Shown: positions 34,449-42,301, counted from the first letter of the stretch. The stretch is 58,373 nucleotides of DNA from JABDGC01 sp964466595 (GCA_964466595.1 CAYXNR010000009.1:1-58373); one strand, 5' to 3'. Notes: generated by a model not told the origin, from the letters alone. Made by a program: numbers and translations.

Positions 34449-34754
34449 CTAGCATGGGCGTAGTTGTAAGACAACAATATCATCTTGCCATTTTCCTTGA
34501 ACACTGCTACCAAAAACAACTGCTCTAATAGCATTAATCAAGCCGTTTGGTACAAAACCTCTTACTAGTTTAAATTCTTCATCTTCTCTTAAATAAATGG
34601 CTGTATGGCCAGTAGCCTGATAAGTTCCTCTTGAAAATGCAAAGGTTCCTGTTCCGGGAACAGAACTATTACGATTAGGTGCTTGATATAAGAAGCTTGT
34701 TTGTCTTGGTGAAGCGACTATCCCAATAGCATATTGCTTTTTGTTTTTTGGCAT
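34449..34754 (-). CDS. Hypothetical protein, 101 residues
   Basis: I do not recognise this small protein. It has no signal peptide or membrane segment and is rich in Gly, Ser, Arg and Asn. Segments such as SSVPGTGTFAFSRGTYQ and HTAIYLREDEEFKLVRGF suggest a compact beta-rich fold or a fragment of a larger protein. A good ribosome-binding site (AGAGG, spacing six) supports translation. It sits between the FkbM methyltransferase and the divergent abiE genes. Confidence 0.55.
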   Translation of the reverse strand: MPKNKKQYAIGIVASPRQTSFLYQAPNRNSSVPGTGTFAFSRGTYQATGHTAIYLREDEEFKLVRGFVPNGLINAIRAVVFGSSVQGKWQDDIVVLQLRPC

Positions 34755-35061
34755 AGAAAACCTCTTTTAGTGTGCTTGTCTAAAGTAGTATTAAAAAAAA
34801 TTATGTTTTTATTATGAGTTGTTTATTTTATAACCATATGATTTTAATTATCTTTTAAAGAGATTGAGAGCTTGAATAGGCTTTGCAAAAAGATGTTTCT
34901 AGTGTAGTTGCTAAATGAGGCTGTATTTGATCGTTAGTGGTAAAATCGCTGCTTGTGTTATCCTTCAACCTGGAACGAGCTTCCAAGTTGAAGGATAACA
35001 CAAGCAGCGATAAAATAACCTATCATTTGCAAAATGTCTCAAAAAGTGATAAATTTTGCAA
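34755..35061. other. Intergenic region upstream of abiE
   Basis: This roughly 300-base stretch has no gene. The left two thirds are very AT-rich and probably include the promoter of the small leftward gene. The right part holds the 67-base hairpin (34945-35011) and most of the abiE promoter with its inverted repeat (35020-35068), listed separately. Confidence 0.7.
34945..35011. repeat. 67-base near-perfect hairpin upstream of abiE
   Basis: A perfect 25-base arm (ATCGCTGCTTGTG..., 34945-34969) is matched by its exact complement at 34987-35011. After one C/A mismatch the stem continues for five more pairs (TGGAA/TTCCA), leaving a five-base loop, CGAGC. Neither side has the T-run of a normal terminator; on the minus strand only TTTTA follows. 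It may be a cruciform-forming site, a structured RNA, or a tiny transposon-like insertion. Confidence 0.8.
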
Positions 35062-35068
35062 ATGATAG
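35020..35068 (+). promoter_or_regulatory. abiE promoter with 16-bp perfect inverted repeat
   Basis: CTATCATTTGCAAAAT (35020-35035) and its exact complement (35053-35068) are separated by 17 bases. A promoter, TTGCAA (35027-35032), 17-base spacer and TAAATT (35050-35055) with an extended-TG element, lies inside the repeat. AbiEi antitoxins are known to bind inverted repeats in their own promoters, so this is the likely autorepression site. Confidence 0.65.
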
Positions 35069-35868
35069 CGCAATATTCATCTTTAATGGAGTATACCGCC
35101 GCTCTTCAAATAAGTGGTCGATATACTTTTACCCACGACGAAGCGCAGGCTGCTTTAAAAATCACTCCGCATGCCTTTAGGTTGGCTGCTCTTAGATTAG
35201 TTAACAAAAAACGGTTAATGCGGCCAAGGCGGTGCTTTTATGTCATTGTCCCGACGGAGTATCAGGCCGAAGGTTCGCCGCCGGTGACTTGGTATATTGA
35301 TTCCTTGATGAGGGATAGTAAACAAGACTACTATGTGGGATTGTTATCGGCAGCCGCTTTGTATGGGGCGGCTCATCAGCAGCCACAAGTCTTTCAAGTC
35401 ATCACGAATAAGCCCATGCGTCCTATCGTGGTTGGTCGTACACGAGCACAGTTTTTGACAAAAAAAAATATTACTTCATTAAACTATCAATTAGTCAAAA
35501 CGCCCACAGGTTATATGAATGTGTCAACGCCTGAGATGACTGCGTTTGATCTTGTGCGCTATGTAAAGTCCGCAGGTTATTTGAATCACGTTACAACTAT
35601 TTTAAGTGAGTTGCAGGAGCAGCTTGATCTTACACGCTTTACTCAACTGCTAGAAACAGAGCAGCTAGAATTAAATTATTTGCAGCGTATGGGGTATTTA
35701 TTAGAGATGGCTTCTGCTCATGAAGATATTCTTATCTTGCTTAAAAACTGGATAAAAAAGCATGGTGCTCGTTTTATTCCTCTGCGTTCCGATAAGCGCT
35801 ATAAAAAAGCAGTTAAAAACAAAGATTGGCATTTGTTTATTAATGAACAAATAGAGAGTGATATATGA
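35062..35868 (+). CDS. abiEi: AbiEi-type antitoxin / transcriptional regulator
   Basis: Antitoxin of a type IV toxin-antitoxin and abortive-infection system; it represses the operon and counteracts AbiEii without binding it. The N-terminal winged helix (residues ~5-60) contains SGRYTFTHDEAQAALKITPHA and LVNKKRLMRPRRCFYVIVP. The C-terminal part has YYVGLLSAAALYGAAHQQPQVFQV and STPEMTAFDLVRY, hallmarks of the AbiEi C-terminal domain. About 268 residues. The start is uncertain: TTG 35056, ATG 35062 or ATG 35086. The predicted transcription start falls near 35062, so a leaderless message or the later ATG are both possible. The next gene overlaps by four bases (ATGA). Confidence 0.9.
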   Translation: MIAQYSSLMEYTAALQISGRYTFTHDEAQAALKITPHAFRLAALRLVNKKRLMRPRRCFYVIVPTEYQAEGSPPVTWYIDSLMRDSKQDYYVGLLSAAALYGAAHQQPQVFQVITNKPMRPIVVGRTRAQFLTKKNITSLNYQLVKTPTGYMNVSTPEMTAFDLVRYVKSAGYLNHVTTILSELQEQLDLTRFTQLLETEQLELNYLQRMGYLLEMASAHEDILILLKNWIKKHGARFIPLRSDKRYKKAVKNKDWHLFINEQIESDI

Positions 35869-36728
35869 TTCCACAAGCATTTATAAATGAATGGCAGCAG
35901 TTTGCTCCTTGGTTGAGTGAAGCTCAGGTTGAGCAAGATTTGGTATTATCTCGAGCAGTAATTGAAATTTTTTCACACCCGTTACTGGCAAGTACTTTGG
36001 CATTTCGTGGTGGCACCGCTTTGCATAAATTATTTGTTCAGCCAGCCGCGCGTTATTCCGAGGATATTGATTTAGTCCAGATTAATGAAGGTCCCATTGG
36101 TCCTATCATGGAAGCTTTGCGCGAAAAATTGAATCCATGGCTTGGGGAGCCCCGATGGAAAAATAACAAAGGGCGCGCCATTTTTGTTTATCGCTTCGAT
36201 TCCGAGAGTCAACCAGTAACCCCTATGCGTTTAAAGGTTGAAATCAATACTCGTGAGCATTTTTCCGTGCTAGGGCTAACAAAAAAATCATTTGAAGTTA
36301 AAAGTTTGTGGTTTTCTCAGCAAGCGATGCTTACAACTTTTCATTTAGAAGAATTACTAGCAACAAAGCTGCGTGCGCTGTATCAGCGCAAAAAGGGACG
36401 TGATTTATTTGACCTTGTGGTGATTTTGAAAAAATTTCCTGAATTAGATGTGGTGAAAATGTTGAAATCCTTTGAGCGTTACATGGCTTTTGATAAAACC
36501 AAGGTGTCGCGTGCAGAATTTGAATTCAACTTGGCAGGCAAGTTAAATGATGAGGCTTTCATTAAAGATATTTTTCCACTGTTGCCTAATTCAATGATTC
36601 CCGCACATGGCAATTTTCCATCTGAAGGTAATGTGATTCCCTATCATCCTCTTAATGAGGTTGCTCATATACGAGAGAGAATCATTAGTCAATTACCTGG
36701 CGAGGGTTGGAAAGGAAAAATAACTTGA
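35865..36728 (+). CDS. abiEii: AbiEii-type nucleotidyltransferase toxin
   Basis: The toxin belongs to the DUF1814/AbiEii nucleotidyltransferase family; characterised members add nucleotides to tRNA acceptor ends or otherwise bind GTP and halt growth. Near residue 46 is LAFRGGTALHKLF, followed by RYSEDIDLVQ near residue 64 (GG(S/T) plus DxD catalytic signature of polymerase-beta-like folds). Further on are LRLKVEINTREHF-like strands (here MRLKVEINTREHF) and ATKLRALYQRKKGRDLFDLV near residue 170, the conserved K...RDLFDL motif. The full 287 residues argue for an intact toxin. The ATGA overlap with abiEi indicates translational coupling. Confidence 0.93.
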   Translation: MIPQAFINEWQQFAPWLSEAQVEQDLVLSRAVIEIFSHPLLASTLAFRGGTALHKLFVQPAARYSEDIDLVQINEGPIGPIMEALREKLNPWLGEPRWKNNKGRAIFVYRFDSESQPVTPMRLKVEINTREHFSVLGLTKKSFEVKSLWFSQQAMLTTFHLEELLATKLRALYQRKKGRDLFDLVVILKKFPELDVVKMLKSFERYMAFDKTKVSRAEFEFNLAGKLNDEAFIKDIFPLLPNSMIPAHGNFPSEGNVIPYHPLNEVAHIRERIISQLPGEGWKGKIT

Positions 36729-36808
36729 GTGAATGAACTTAAAATAGTTCTTTTTCAAGAGTTCGGGGCATTCGAGACATTTCAGGAGCACCGAAGAATC
36801 TTATACGG

Positions 36809-36882
36809 TGGCTATGGGTGGACTCGAACCACCGACCTCAGCATTATGAGTGCCGCGCTCTAACCAGCTGAGCTACATAGCC
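36809..36882 (-). tRNA. tRNA-Met (CAT), elongator type
   Basis: The acceptor GGCTATG pairs with CATAGCC, the D-arm is GCTCAGCTGGTTAGAGC, the anticodon loop CTCATAA has CAT, and the T-arm contains GGTTCGAGTCC. The acceptor and D-arm resemble elongator tRNA-Met more than the lysidine-modified tRNA-Ile(CAT) or the initiator. The discriminator is A; the genome then reads CCG, so CCA is not fully encoded. It bounds the abiE stretch on the right. Confidence 0.9.
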
Positions 36883-36992
36883 AAATAGAAAAGCAAATCC
36901 TAAAAGTTTCTTAGGGGAAGGTATTTTCAGAGTTTTTGCTTGAGATTGCAAGAACCTCTTGCTATTTATCCTCATCTTTTAGCAGCTTTACT

Positions 36993-37439
36993 TTATTCAC
37001 TCATGACTTTCATCATCGTATAAGGATTATAAACTTCCGATTTAAATCCAAATTTTTGATAAAGCCCATGTGCATCTTCTGTCATGAGAAACCACCGGAA
37101 AATTCCTTTTAAGTAGGGATAGTCGAGAATATATTTCATCAGCGCTTTACCCACCCCTTTTTTTCGATGGCTTTCGTCGATAAAGACATCCCAGAGCGAG
37201 GCAAATTCTGTATAGTCTGTAATAACTCGAGAAAATCCGACTTGCTTGCCCTGATGAAGCACCACAAAGCAAATTGAGTTTTTAATGATCAAGGGAAAAC
37301 GTTCGGGCGGAAGACCAGTAGAATAGCGTGAGGGCGTACAAAGCAGGTTATATATATAATTTAAATCTAATTTCTGTCTATCAACACTTAAAATATAATT
37401 CTGATAGCTCAAGTCAGGGTAGCCTTGTCTGTAGGTCAT
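36993..37439 (-). CDS. GNAT-family N-acetyltransferase
   Basis: A 148-residue acetyltransferase. The acetyl-CoA-binding motif A is visible as LWDVFIDESHRKKGVGKALMKYIL near residues 82-105 (R/KxxGxG/A loop), preceded by FVVLHQGKQVGFSRVITDY and followed by LMTEDAHGLYQKFGFK, the usual closing motif. Substrate unknown. It is a single gene between tRNA-Met and the divergent 17 kDa-antigen gene. Confidence 0.88.
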   Translation of the reverse strand: MTYRQGYPDLSYQNYILSVDRQKLDLNYIYNLLCTPSRYSTGLPPERFPLIIKNSICFVVLHQGKQVGFSRVITDYTEFASLWDVFIDESHRKKGVGKALMKYILDYPYLKGIFRWFLMTEDAHGLYQKFGFKSEVYNPYTMMKVMSE

Positions 37440-37538
37440 AATTTTTACAATTTCCTTATATTGGCAAAAAGTAGTAAATTGTGGGACTTCAGTATAAAAT
37501 AAGTGCGCTTAAATATCCAACGAGGATGAGGTCAAAAT

Positions 37539-38012
37539 ATGAAAAAGTTAATTTCTCTAGCGCTGATCATCTGCTTAGGCGCTTTGCTGGGCTGTGCTGA
37601 TTCAAGCGTTACCAGGCAAGACGTGGGCGTTATTTCCGGCGGTGTGCTGGGTGGTTTAGTAGGAAGTCGCTTTGGTGGAGGCTCCGGGCAGGTTGCTGCT
37701 ATTGCTGCTGGAACCCTAGCCGGTGCTTTTATCGGTGGTGCTCTCGGTAAAAATATGGATGATAGTGATCATCTGAGAATGTCTCAAAGTTTAGAAAAGA
37801 ATCCTGTGGGCAAGCCAGCCTATTGGCAAAATGCTCGAACAGGTGCCGCTTATACGGTAACGCCTGTGAGGAATGTGAGCTATGCGGGTAATCCTTATTG
37901 CCGCGAGTACCGTACAATAGCCAACATTGCCGGCAAGAGACAGCAGATTTACGGAACAGCCTGTCGTCAACCGGATGGCTCATGGATGACACAAACTAGC
38001 CAAGAAGTATAA
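37539..38012 (+). CDS. 17 kDa surface antigen-like lipoprotein with glycine zipper
   Basis: An outer-membrane lipoprotein of 157 residues. A signal peptide with lipobox LLGC places the lipidated Cys near residue 19. Then comes a glycine-zipper hydrophobic hairpin, VGVISGGVLGGLVGSRFGGGSG and AAIAAGTLAGAFIGGALGKNMD (about 29-75). The C-terminal domain contains YWQNARTGAAYTVTPV and CREYRTIANIAGKRQQIYGTACRQPDGSW, matching the rickettsial 17 kDa antigen family. Function in envelope stability is inferred. A strong terminator follows the stop. Confidence 0.92.
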   Translation: MKKLISLALIICLGALLGCADSSVTRQDVGVISGGVLGGLVGSRFGGGSGQVAAIAAGTLAGAFIGGALGKNMDDSDHLRMSQSLEKNPVGKPAYWQNARTGAAYTVTPVRNVSYAGNPYCREYRTIANIAGKRQQIYGTACRQPDGSWMTQTSQEV

Positions 38013-38026
38013 ACAGCTAGGCAAGT

Positions 38027-38059
38027 CAAAAAAAAGCCCGCTTTGAGCGGGCTTTTTTG
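38027..38059 (+). terminator. Rho-independent terminator
   Basis: The stem GCCCGCT (38036-38042) pairs with AGCGGGC (38046-38052) across a TTG loop, with A-runs on the left and six T residues on the right. It lies 24 bases after the 17 kDa-antigen stop and ends that transcript. It is the best intrinsic terminator in the window. Confidence 0.93.
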
Positions 38060-38115
38060 TTGCTTTCGTTATAAAATGATTCCCATTGCATATTGATTGG
38101 GATAAGGGATGAGAT

Positions 38116-38334
38116 ATGAAGAATTGGATTTCTGCTGGTTTATTTATTTTTATAGGAACGAGTATAATAGGATGTGCTAGCACAAGCTCTTCAGAACATA
38201 CCAATCTTCAGGCTTCTGCTCAGAAAGAAGCTCAGCAGCCGCTTAAAAACTCCCAGCCAGAAAAGCTCCGAGTTGCCTCCCTGCCTTCCACACAATGGTT
38301 TATAAATGACGAGAAACAGAAAGATATTGGTTAA
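38116..38334 (+). CDS. Small lipoprotein, 72 residues
   Basis: The protein begins MKNWISAGLFIFIGTSIIGCAS, a lipoprotein signal peptide with IIGC as lipobox. The rest is a short polar chain rich in Gln, Ser, Lys and Glu without a recognisable domain. GGGATGAG just before the ATG can serve as ribosome-binding site. It lies between a terminator and radA, 23 bases before the latter, so the two may be co-transcribed. Function unknown. Confidence 0.65.
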   Translation: MKNWISAGLFIFIGTSIIGCASTSSSEHTNLQASAQKEAQQPLKNSQPEKLRVASLPSTQWFINDEKQKDIG

Positions 38335-38357
38335 AGAATAATAGAAGATGTCAGTCC

Positions 38358-39752
38358 ATGTCTAAAACAAAAATAGCCTATGTCTGTCAGCATTGCGGTG
38401 CTCACTTTCCCAAATGGGCTGGCCAATGTACTGGCTGCCAGGCCTGGAATTGCCTGACTGAAGAGCTGATTCAAAGCACGCAAGCTCGTTATTCAGCTGT
38501 TGCCGGCCTTGATCCCCAAATGACAGAGCTTAGTAAAATTGAACAAGAAGAAGAGCTGCGTTTATCTTCAGGCTTAAACGAATTAGATCGGGTGCTAGGC
38601 GGAGGAATTGTGCTTGGCTCTGTGGTTCTACTAGGCGGTGATCCGGGTATTGGAAAATCGACTCTTTTATTGCAAGCACTCTCGCATCTCAGTCAAAAAA
38701 ATAAGGTACTCTATGTAAGCGGTGAAGAATCCTTGCAGCAGCTTAGTTTAAGGGCAAGACGTCTTGGCTTGGGAAAGGAACCCTTATTACTGCTTGCAGA
38801 TACCCAGATAGAACGTATCTTAAAGTTAGCCGCCGAACAGAAGCCTCAAATCTTAGTTATTGATTCTATCCAAACCGTGCACACTGAACTCTTGCAATCC
38901 GCTCCTGGTTCAGTCAGCCAGGTGCGAGAAACTGCGGCTCAATTAACGACCTATGCCAAAAAAACCAATACGGCTCTTTTTTTAGTGGGCCATGTTACCA
39001 AAGAAGGAACGCTCGCCGGCCCTCGAGTTTTAGAGCACATGGTCGATACGGTTTTATATTTTGAAGGGGAAGCTGATAATCGTTATCGGATGGTGCGCGC
39101 ATTCAAGAATCGCTTTGGTGCAGTCAATGAGTTAGGTATTTTTTCGATGACTGATAAAGGACTGCGTGAAATAAGCAATCCTTCCGCCATTTTTTTGTCT
39201 CGTTATCCACAACCTGTTGCCGGCAGCGTCATTATGGCAACAAAAGAAGGTACCCGCCCTTTGCTGGTAGAAGTGCAGGCTCTAGTCGACCAAAGTCATA
39301 TGGCAAATCCGCGTCGCGTGGGTGTCGGCTTAGATGCCCAACGCCTATCGATGCTTTTGGCGGTTTTACATCGCCATGGTGGAATTGTAACCTATGATCA
39401 AGATGTTTTTGTCAATGTAGTCGGCGGCGTACAGGTAACAGAAACAGCAATCGATCTCCCGCTGGTTTTAGCAGTTAGGTCAAGTTTAGCCAATCAACCC
39501 CTCCCACAGGATTTGGTAGTTTTTGGAGAAATTGGTTTAGCAGGCGAGCTTCGACCCATTCAAGGCGGCCAAGAACGTTTGCGTGAAGCCAGTAAACAAG
39601 GCTTAAGACGAGCTATCATTCCTTTTGCTAATGCGGCTAAAGAGCCCTTTAAAGATTTGGAAATTTACACGGCGCGTTCTTTGGCAGAGGTGCTTGAACT
39701 GGTGAAAAATTTAGTTTTGGCGCCTGCGCTCGTGGCGCTTGATCAGGGCTAG
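38358..39752 (+). CDS. radA: DNA repair protein RadA
   Basis: RadA is a RecA-like branch-migration motor with a Lon-like end domain. An N-terminal zinc finger (CQHCG near residue 10, CTGC near residue 27) is followed by Walker A LLGGDPGIGKSTLLLQ near residue 95, the RadA-specific AFKNRFGAVNE near residue 250, and the Lon-like region with VGLDAQRLSMLLAVLHRHGG and VFGEIGLAGELRPI. Length 464 equals the family norm (E. coli 460). The stop is one base from the stop of the convergent DUF4143 ATPase. Confidence 0.97.
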   Translation: MSKTKIAYVCQHCGAHFPKWAGQCTGCQAWNCLTEELIQSTQARYSAVAGLDPQMTELSKIEQEEELRLSSGLNELDRVLGGGIVLGSVVLLGGDPGIGKSTLLLQALSHLSQKNKVLYVSGEESLQQLSLRARRLGLGKEPLLLLADTQIERILKLAAEQKPQILVIDSIQTVHTELLQSAPGSVSQVRETAAQLTTYAKKTNTALFLVGHVTKEGTLAGPRVLEHMVDTVLYFEGEADNRYRMVRAFKNRFGAVNELGIFSMTDKGLREISNPSAIFLSRYPQPVAGSVIMATKEGTRPLLVEVQALVDQSHMANPRRVGVGLDAQRLSMLLAVLHRHGGIVTYDQDVFVNVVGGVQVTETAIDLPLVLAVRSSLANQPLPQDLVVFGEIGLAGELRPIQGGQERLREASKQGLRRAIIPFANAAKEPFKDLEIYTARSLAEVLELVKNLVLAPALVALDQG

Positions 39753-39753
39753 T

Positions 39754-40986
39754 CTATAAATAACCCACTGGAATAAGATTGATATCTTGAGTAAGAGGCA
39801 ATAAATTCTCCACAAAACAAATCACGCCGCCGCTGCCAAGCTGTTTTTTATATTTCTTCAATACCTCAAATTGTCCTGCTAGATTACGATTCACCGTCGC
39901 GGCTTTTTTGAATTCCAAGGGATAAAGGATTTCATCTTGGACAATCAACAGATCAATTTCTTTATTGTCCTTATCTCGATAATAATATAAGGGCGCGCGT
40001 TTACCCTTATACCAATAGCTTTTGAGAATCTCTGTAAAAATGAAAGTCTCTAAAATTGCACCAGACATAGCACCGGCCTCGAGTGTTTCAGGGCTTGACC
40101 ATTCAGTCAGATAGGCACACAAACCCGTATCCAGAAAATAGAGTTTCGGTGTTTTAATCAATCTACTGGTAATATTATTATGATAAGGTTCTAGCAAATA
40201 AATAATGCCGGAAGCTTCAAGAATCGCCAGCCAATTTTTCGCGGTCATCGGACTGATACCACAATCTCGCGCCATATTGGACAAGTTCAGCATTTGTCCC
40301 GTGCGAGAGGCGACGGCGCGAAGAAATTTCAGAAATACATGGGTATCGCTGACCTGAGCCATATCACGCACATCGCGTTGCAAATAGGTTTGAACATAAG
40401 AACTGTAAAATAAGTCTCGGTCTTTGTTTTCCACGCAGATTCCCGGGTAGGACCCACGCCAAATAAGACGATAGGCCTCCATCAAGGAGAGCGGCGGAGA
40501 AAGTTTCGCCCTCTGACTTAATTGTTCTTTAAGCGGCAGGAAAGGCGGAACAGCACTTGCCTTGCCTTGTTGTTCCTTAAGAGACAAACCCAGTAAATTC
40601 ACAATACCGACTCGACCAGCCAAAGATTCTGATACACCCTTCATTAACTGAAACTTCTGTGAGCCCGTTAGCCAGAAAGCCCCTGGGGTTTTCTTTTTAT
40701 CCACTATCATTTTGATATAAGGTAACAAACGAGGCGCATATTGAATTTCATCAATTAAAATCGGCGAAACAAAGCGCTGCAGAAATAAGGCCGGATCCTC
40801 ATTCGCAAGCAGGGCAAGATTGGGATCGTCTAAGGTGAGATAAGTTCGCGTTTCCCGACTTAAATGCTGTAAGATCGTTGTTTTCCCCACCTGCCGTGGA
40901 CCAGTAAGGAGCAAGACAGGAAATTGCTGGTTTGCTTGTTTGAGAAAGGCTTCTAAAGTGCGCTCAATATACATAGGGAAAATCAT
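39754..40986 (-). CDS. AAA-family ATPase with DUF4143 C-terminal domain (second of two)
   Basis: Similar in design to the ATPase at 22-23 kb but clearly divergent in sequence. Walker A is LLTGPRQVGKTTIL near residue 25, Walker B SPILIDEIQYAP near residue 75, sensor FWLTGSQKFQLMKGVSESLAGR near residue 107. The DUF4143 part has YVQTYLQRDVRD, a helical segment with NLSNMARDCGISPMTAKNW, YFLDTGLCAYL and a nuclease-like end: YYRDKDNKEIDLLIVQDE then PLEFKKA. About 410 residues. Two ATGs (40986 and 40974) are possible starts, both without a clear ribosome-binding site. A long inverted repeat covers the promoter. Confidence 0.92.
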   Translation of the reverse strand: MIFPMYIERTLEAFLKQANQQFPVLLLTGPRQVGKTTILQHLSRETRTYLTLDDPNLALLANEDPALFLQRFVSPILIDEIQYAPRLLPYIKMIVDKKKTPGAFWLTGSQKFQLMKGVSESLAGRVGIVNLLGLSLKEQQGKASAVPPFLPLKEQLSQRAKLSPPLSLMEAYRLIWRGSYPGICVENKDRDLFYSSYVQTYLQRDVRDMAQVSDTHVFLKFLRAVASRTGQMLNLSNMARDCGISPMTAKNWLAILEASGIIYLLEPYHNNITSRLIKTPKLYFLDTGLCAYLTEWSSPETLEAGAMSGAILETFIFTEILKSYWYKGKRAPLYYYRDKDNKEIDLLIVQDEILYPLEFKKAATVNRNLAGQFEVLKKYKKQLGSGGVICFVENLLPLTQDINLIPVGYL

Positions 40987-41034
40987 CGGCTAATTCATAT
41001 TTACATTATAAATTAGCCGATGATCGATTTCATC
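40982..41034 (-). promoter_or_regulatory. Promoter of second DUF4143 ATPase overlaid by a 14-bp inverted repeat
   Basis: ATCATCGGCTAATT (40982-40995) and its exact complement (41011-41024) flank a 15-base spacer holding a perfect TATAAT (minus strand, 41010-41005). A further short repeat GATGA-N6-TCATC (41019-41034) overlaps the presumed -35 zone, where only a weak ATGAAA hexamer is seen. The left arm includes the first possible start codon. This is a convincing operator, and its layout mirrors that of the other DUF4143 gene. Confidence 0.65.
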
Positions 41035-41075
41035 TGAAATTTTTATATTTAAAAACAAATACTTACTCAAAATCT

Positions 41076-41115
41076 GGTTCGCCACGGCCAAACGCTTCGC
41101 TGTCTGCGACGAACC
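41076..41115 (-). terminator. Possible terminator after alr
   Basis: On the minus strand, GGTTCGTC (41115-41108) can pair with GGCGAACC (41083-41076), allowing one G-T pair, around a 24-base loop; AGATTTTGAG follows. The stem is modest and the T-run short, so this is only a candidate end for the alr transcript. Confidence 0.25.
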
Positions 41116-41171
41116 TTTTGATTAATTTACGCAAAGTAAGAGGCAGTGTTTGGGATAAGAGGGAGCACCGT

Positions 41172-42299
41172 TCAAAGAGATGCAAGGGGAAGAGTTTCTG
41201 AACCTTTCACTGCTTGATCTGCAAAAGAAATAGTCTTTAAACGCGCTCTTGTCGTGACCCTGCAAAGCAGTTCATAGGGGCTGGTATCGCAATGTTGGGA
41301 AACCGTTTCGATAGGAAGCTTCGTACCCCAAAGCGTTACCGTTCCTCCAATTTTAGGATGAGGGTGATCGCGTAAATCAATGGTAATCATATCCATGGAG
41401 ACTCGACCGACTAGCGGACAGCGGGTTCCTTGTACCAAAACCGGTGTACCTGTTTTAGCAAATTGTGGATAGCCATCGGCATAGCCAAGCCCGGCTACAC
41501 CAATAAGCATATCGGTGGGCGCGGTCCAGGTTCCGCCATAGCCGACTTGTTCACCTTTTCGAAGCTGTTGGATAGCAATCAGGTGGGTGCTGAGCGTCAT
41601 GACTGGCCATAAATCATAATTCATGCCACTTGTTCCTGCAAAGGGAGACACGCCATAGAGTATCACGCCGGGTCGTACCCAATCGGCATGGGCCTCTTGC
41701 CAGCCTAAAATGCCGGCTGAATTAGCGATGCTGCAGGGTCCGGCTAGATTTTTAGTGAGGGTTTGAAATAATTGAAGCTGCTTCACTGTGGCTGGACTAT
41801 TTAAATTATCGGCTTGTGCTAAGTGAGTCATCAGCCCAATTGGTTTTTTGACGATAGAACAATTTTGAAGCGCCTGATAGCGATGAACTGCTTCCTCAGG
41901 TTCAAAGCCAAGCCGATTCATACCCGTATTAATTTTTAACCAAACAGAGAGAGAATTAATTTCTGGGCGTCGTTGAAGCATTTCAATTTGAAAGGCTTGA
42001 TGAATAACTAAATCAAAATTGTGTAGAATAGCTTGATCTAGCTCATCCTGATCAAGAACGCCTTGCATGAGTACAACCGGCTGTTTAACGAAGGCGCTAC
42101 GAATTTGCAGGCCTTCTGCTAAAGAGGCAACGCCGAAAGCATCAGCCTCAGGTAGGGCCTTAGCAATATGCTCGATACTATGTCCATAAGCATTGGCTTT
42201 GAGCATAGCCAAAACAAAACGACCAGCGGTTAAGGTTTTGACGCGTTGAAAATTATGCCGCAAAGCCGGTATATCTATTGTGATATACGCTAAACTCAT
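41172..42299 (-). CDS. alr: Alanine racemase
   Basis: A PLP enzyme converting L-Ala to D-Ala for peptidoglycan. The PLP lysine lies in FVLAMLKANAYGHSI near residue 34, followed by AFGVASLAEGLQIR, WLKINTGMNRLGF near residue 120, SIANSAGIL, VRPGVILYGVSPF near residue 212, the catalytic tyrosine region GEQVGYGGTW near residue 255, and GRVSMDMITIDL near residue 300. Length 375 is normal. It starts 2 bases after dnaB, as in the gammaproteobacterial rplI-dnaB-alr string. Its product feeds MurF. Confidence 0.96.
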   Translation of the reverse strand: MSLAYITIDIPALRHNFQRVKTLTAGRFVLAMLKANAYGHSIEHIAKALPEADAFGVASLAEGLQIRSAFVKQPVVLMQGVLDQDELDQAILHNFDLVIHQAFQIEMLQRRPEINSLSVWLKINTGMNRLGFEPEEAVHRYQALQNCSIVKKPIGLMTHLAQADNLNSPATVKQLQLFQTLTKNLAGPCSIANSAGILGWQEAHADWVRPGVILYGVSPFAGTSGMNYDLWPVMTLSTHLIAIQQLRKGEQVGYGGTWTAPTDMLIGVAGLGYADGYPQFAKTGTPVLVQGTRCPLVGRVSMDMITIDLRDHPHPKIGGTVTLWGTKLPIETVSQHCDTSPYELLCRVTTRARLKTISFADQAVKGSETLPLASL

Positions 42300-42301
42300 T
42301 T

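Noticed and set aside
34945..35011. Retron msr/msd or ordinary terminator
   Set aside because: No reverse transcriptase is near, and no T-run follows the stem on either strand.
36809..36882. tRNA-Ile with lysidine (CAT) instead of tRNA-Met
   Set aside because: The acceptor and D-arm match elongator tRNA-Met better, although lysidine tRNA cannot be excluded absolutely without comparison to the full tRNA set.
38016..38110. Small RNA between the two lipoprotein genes
   Set aside because: The hairpin with flanking A and T runs is fully explained as an intrinsic terminator.
41046..41055. AAATACTTAC resembling the terminal repeat of the MITE-like element
   Set aside because: Only ten bases match, there is no core palindrome and no second end nearby; probably chance.
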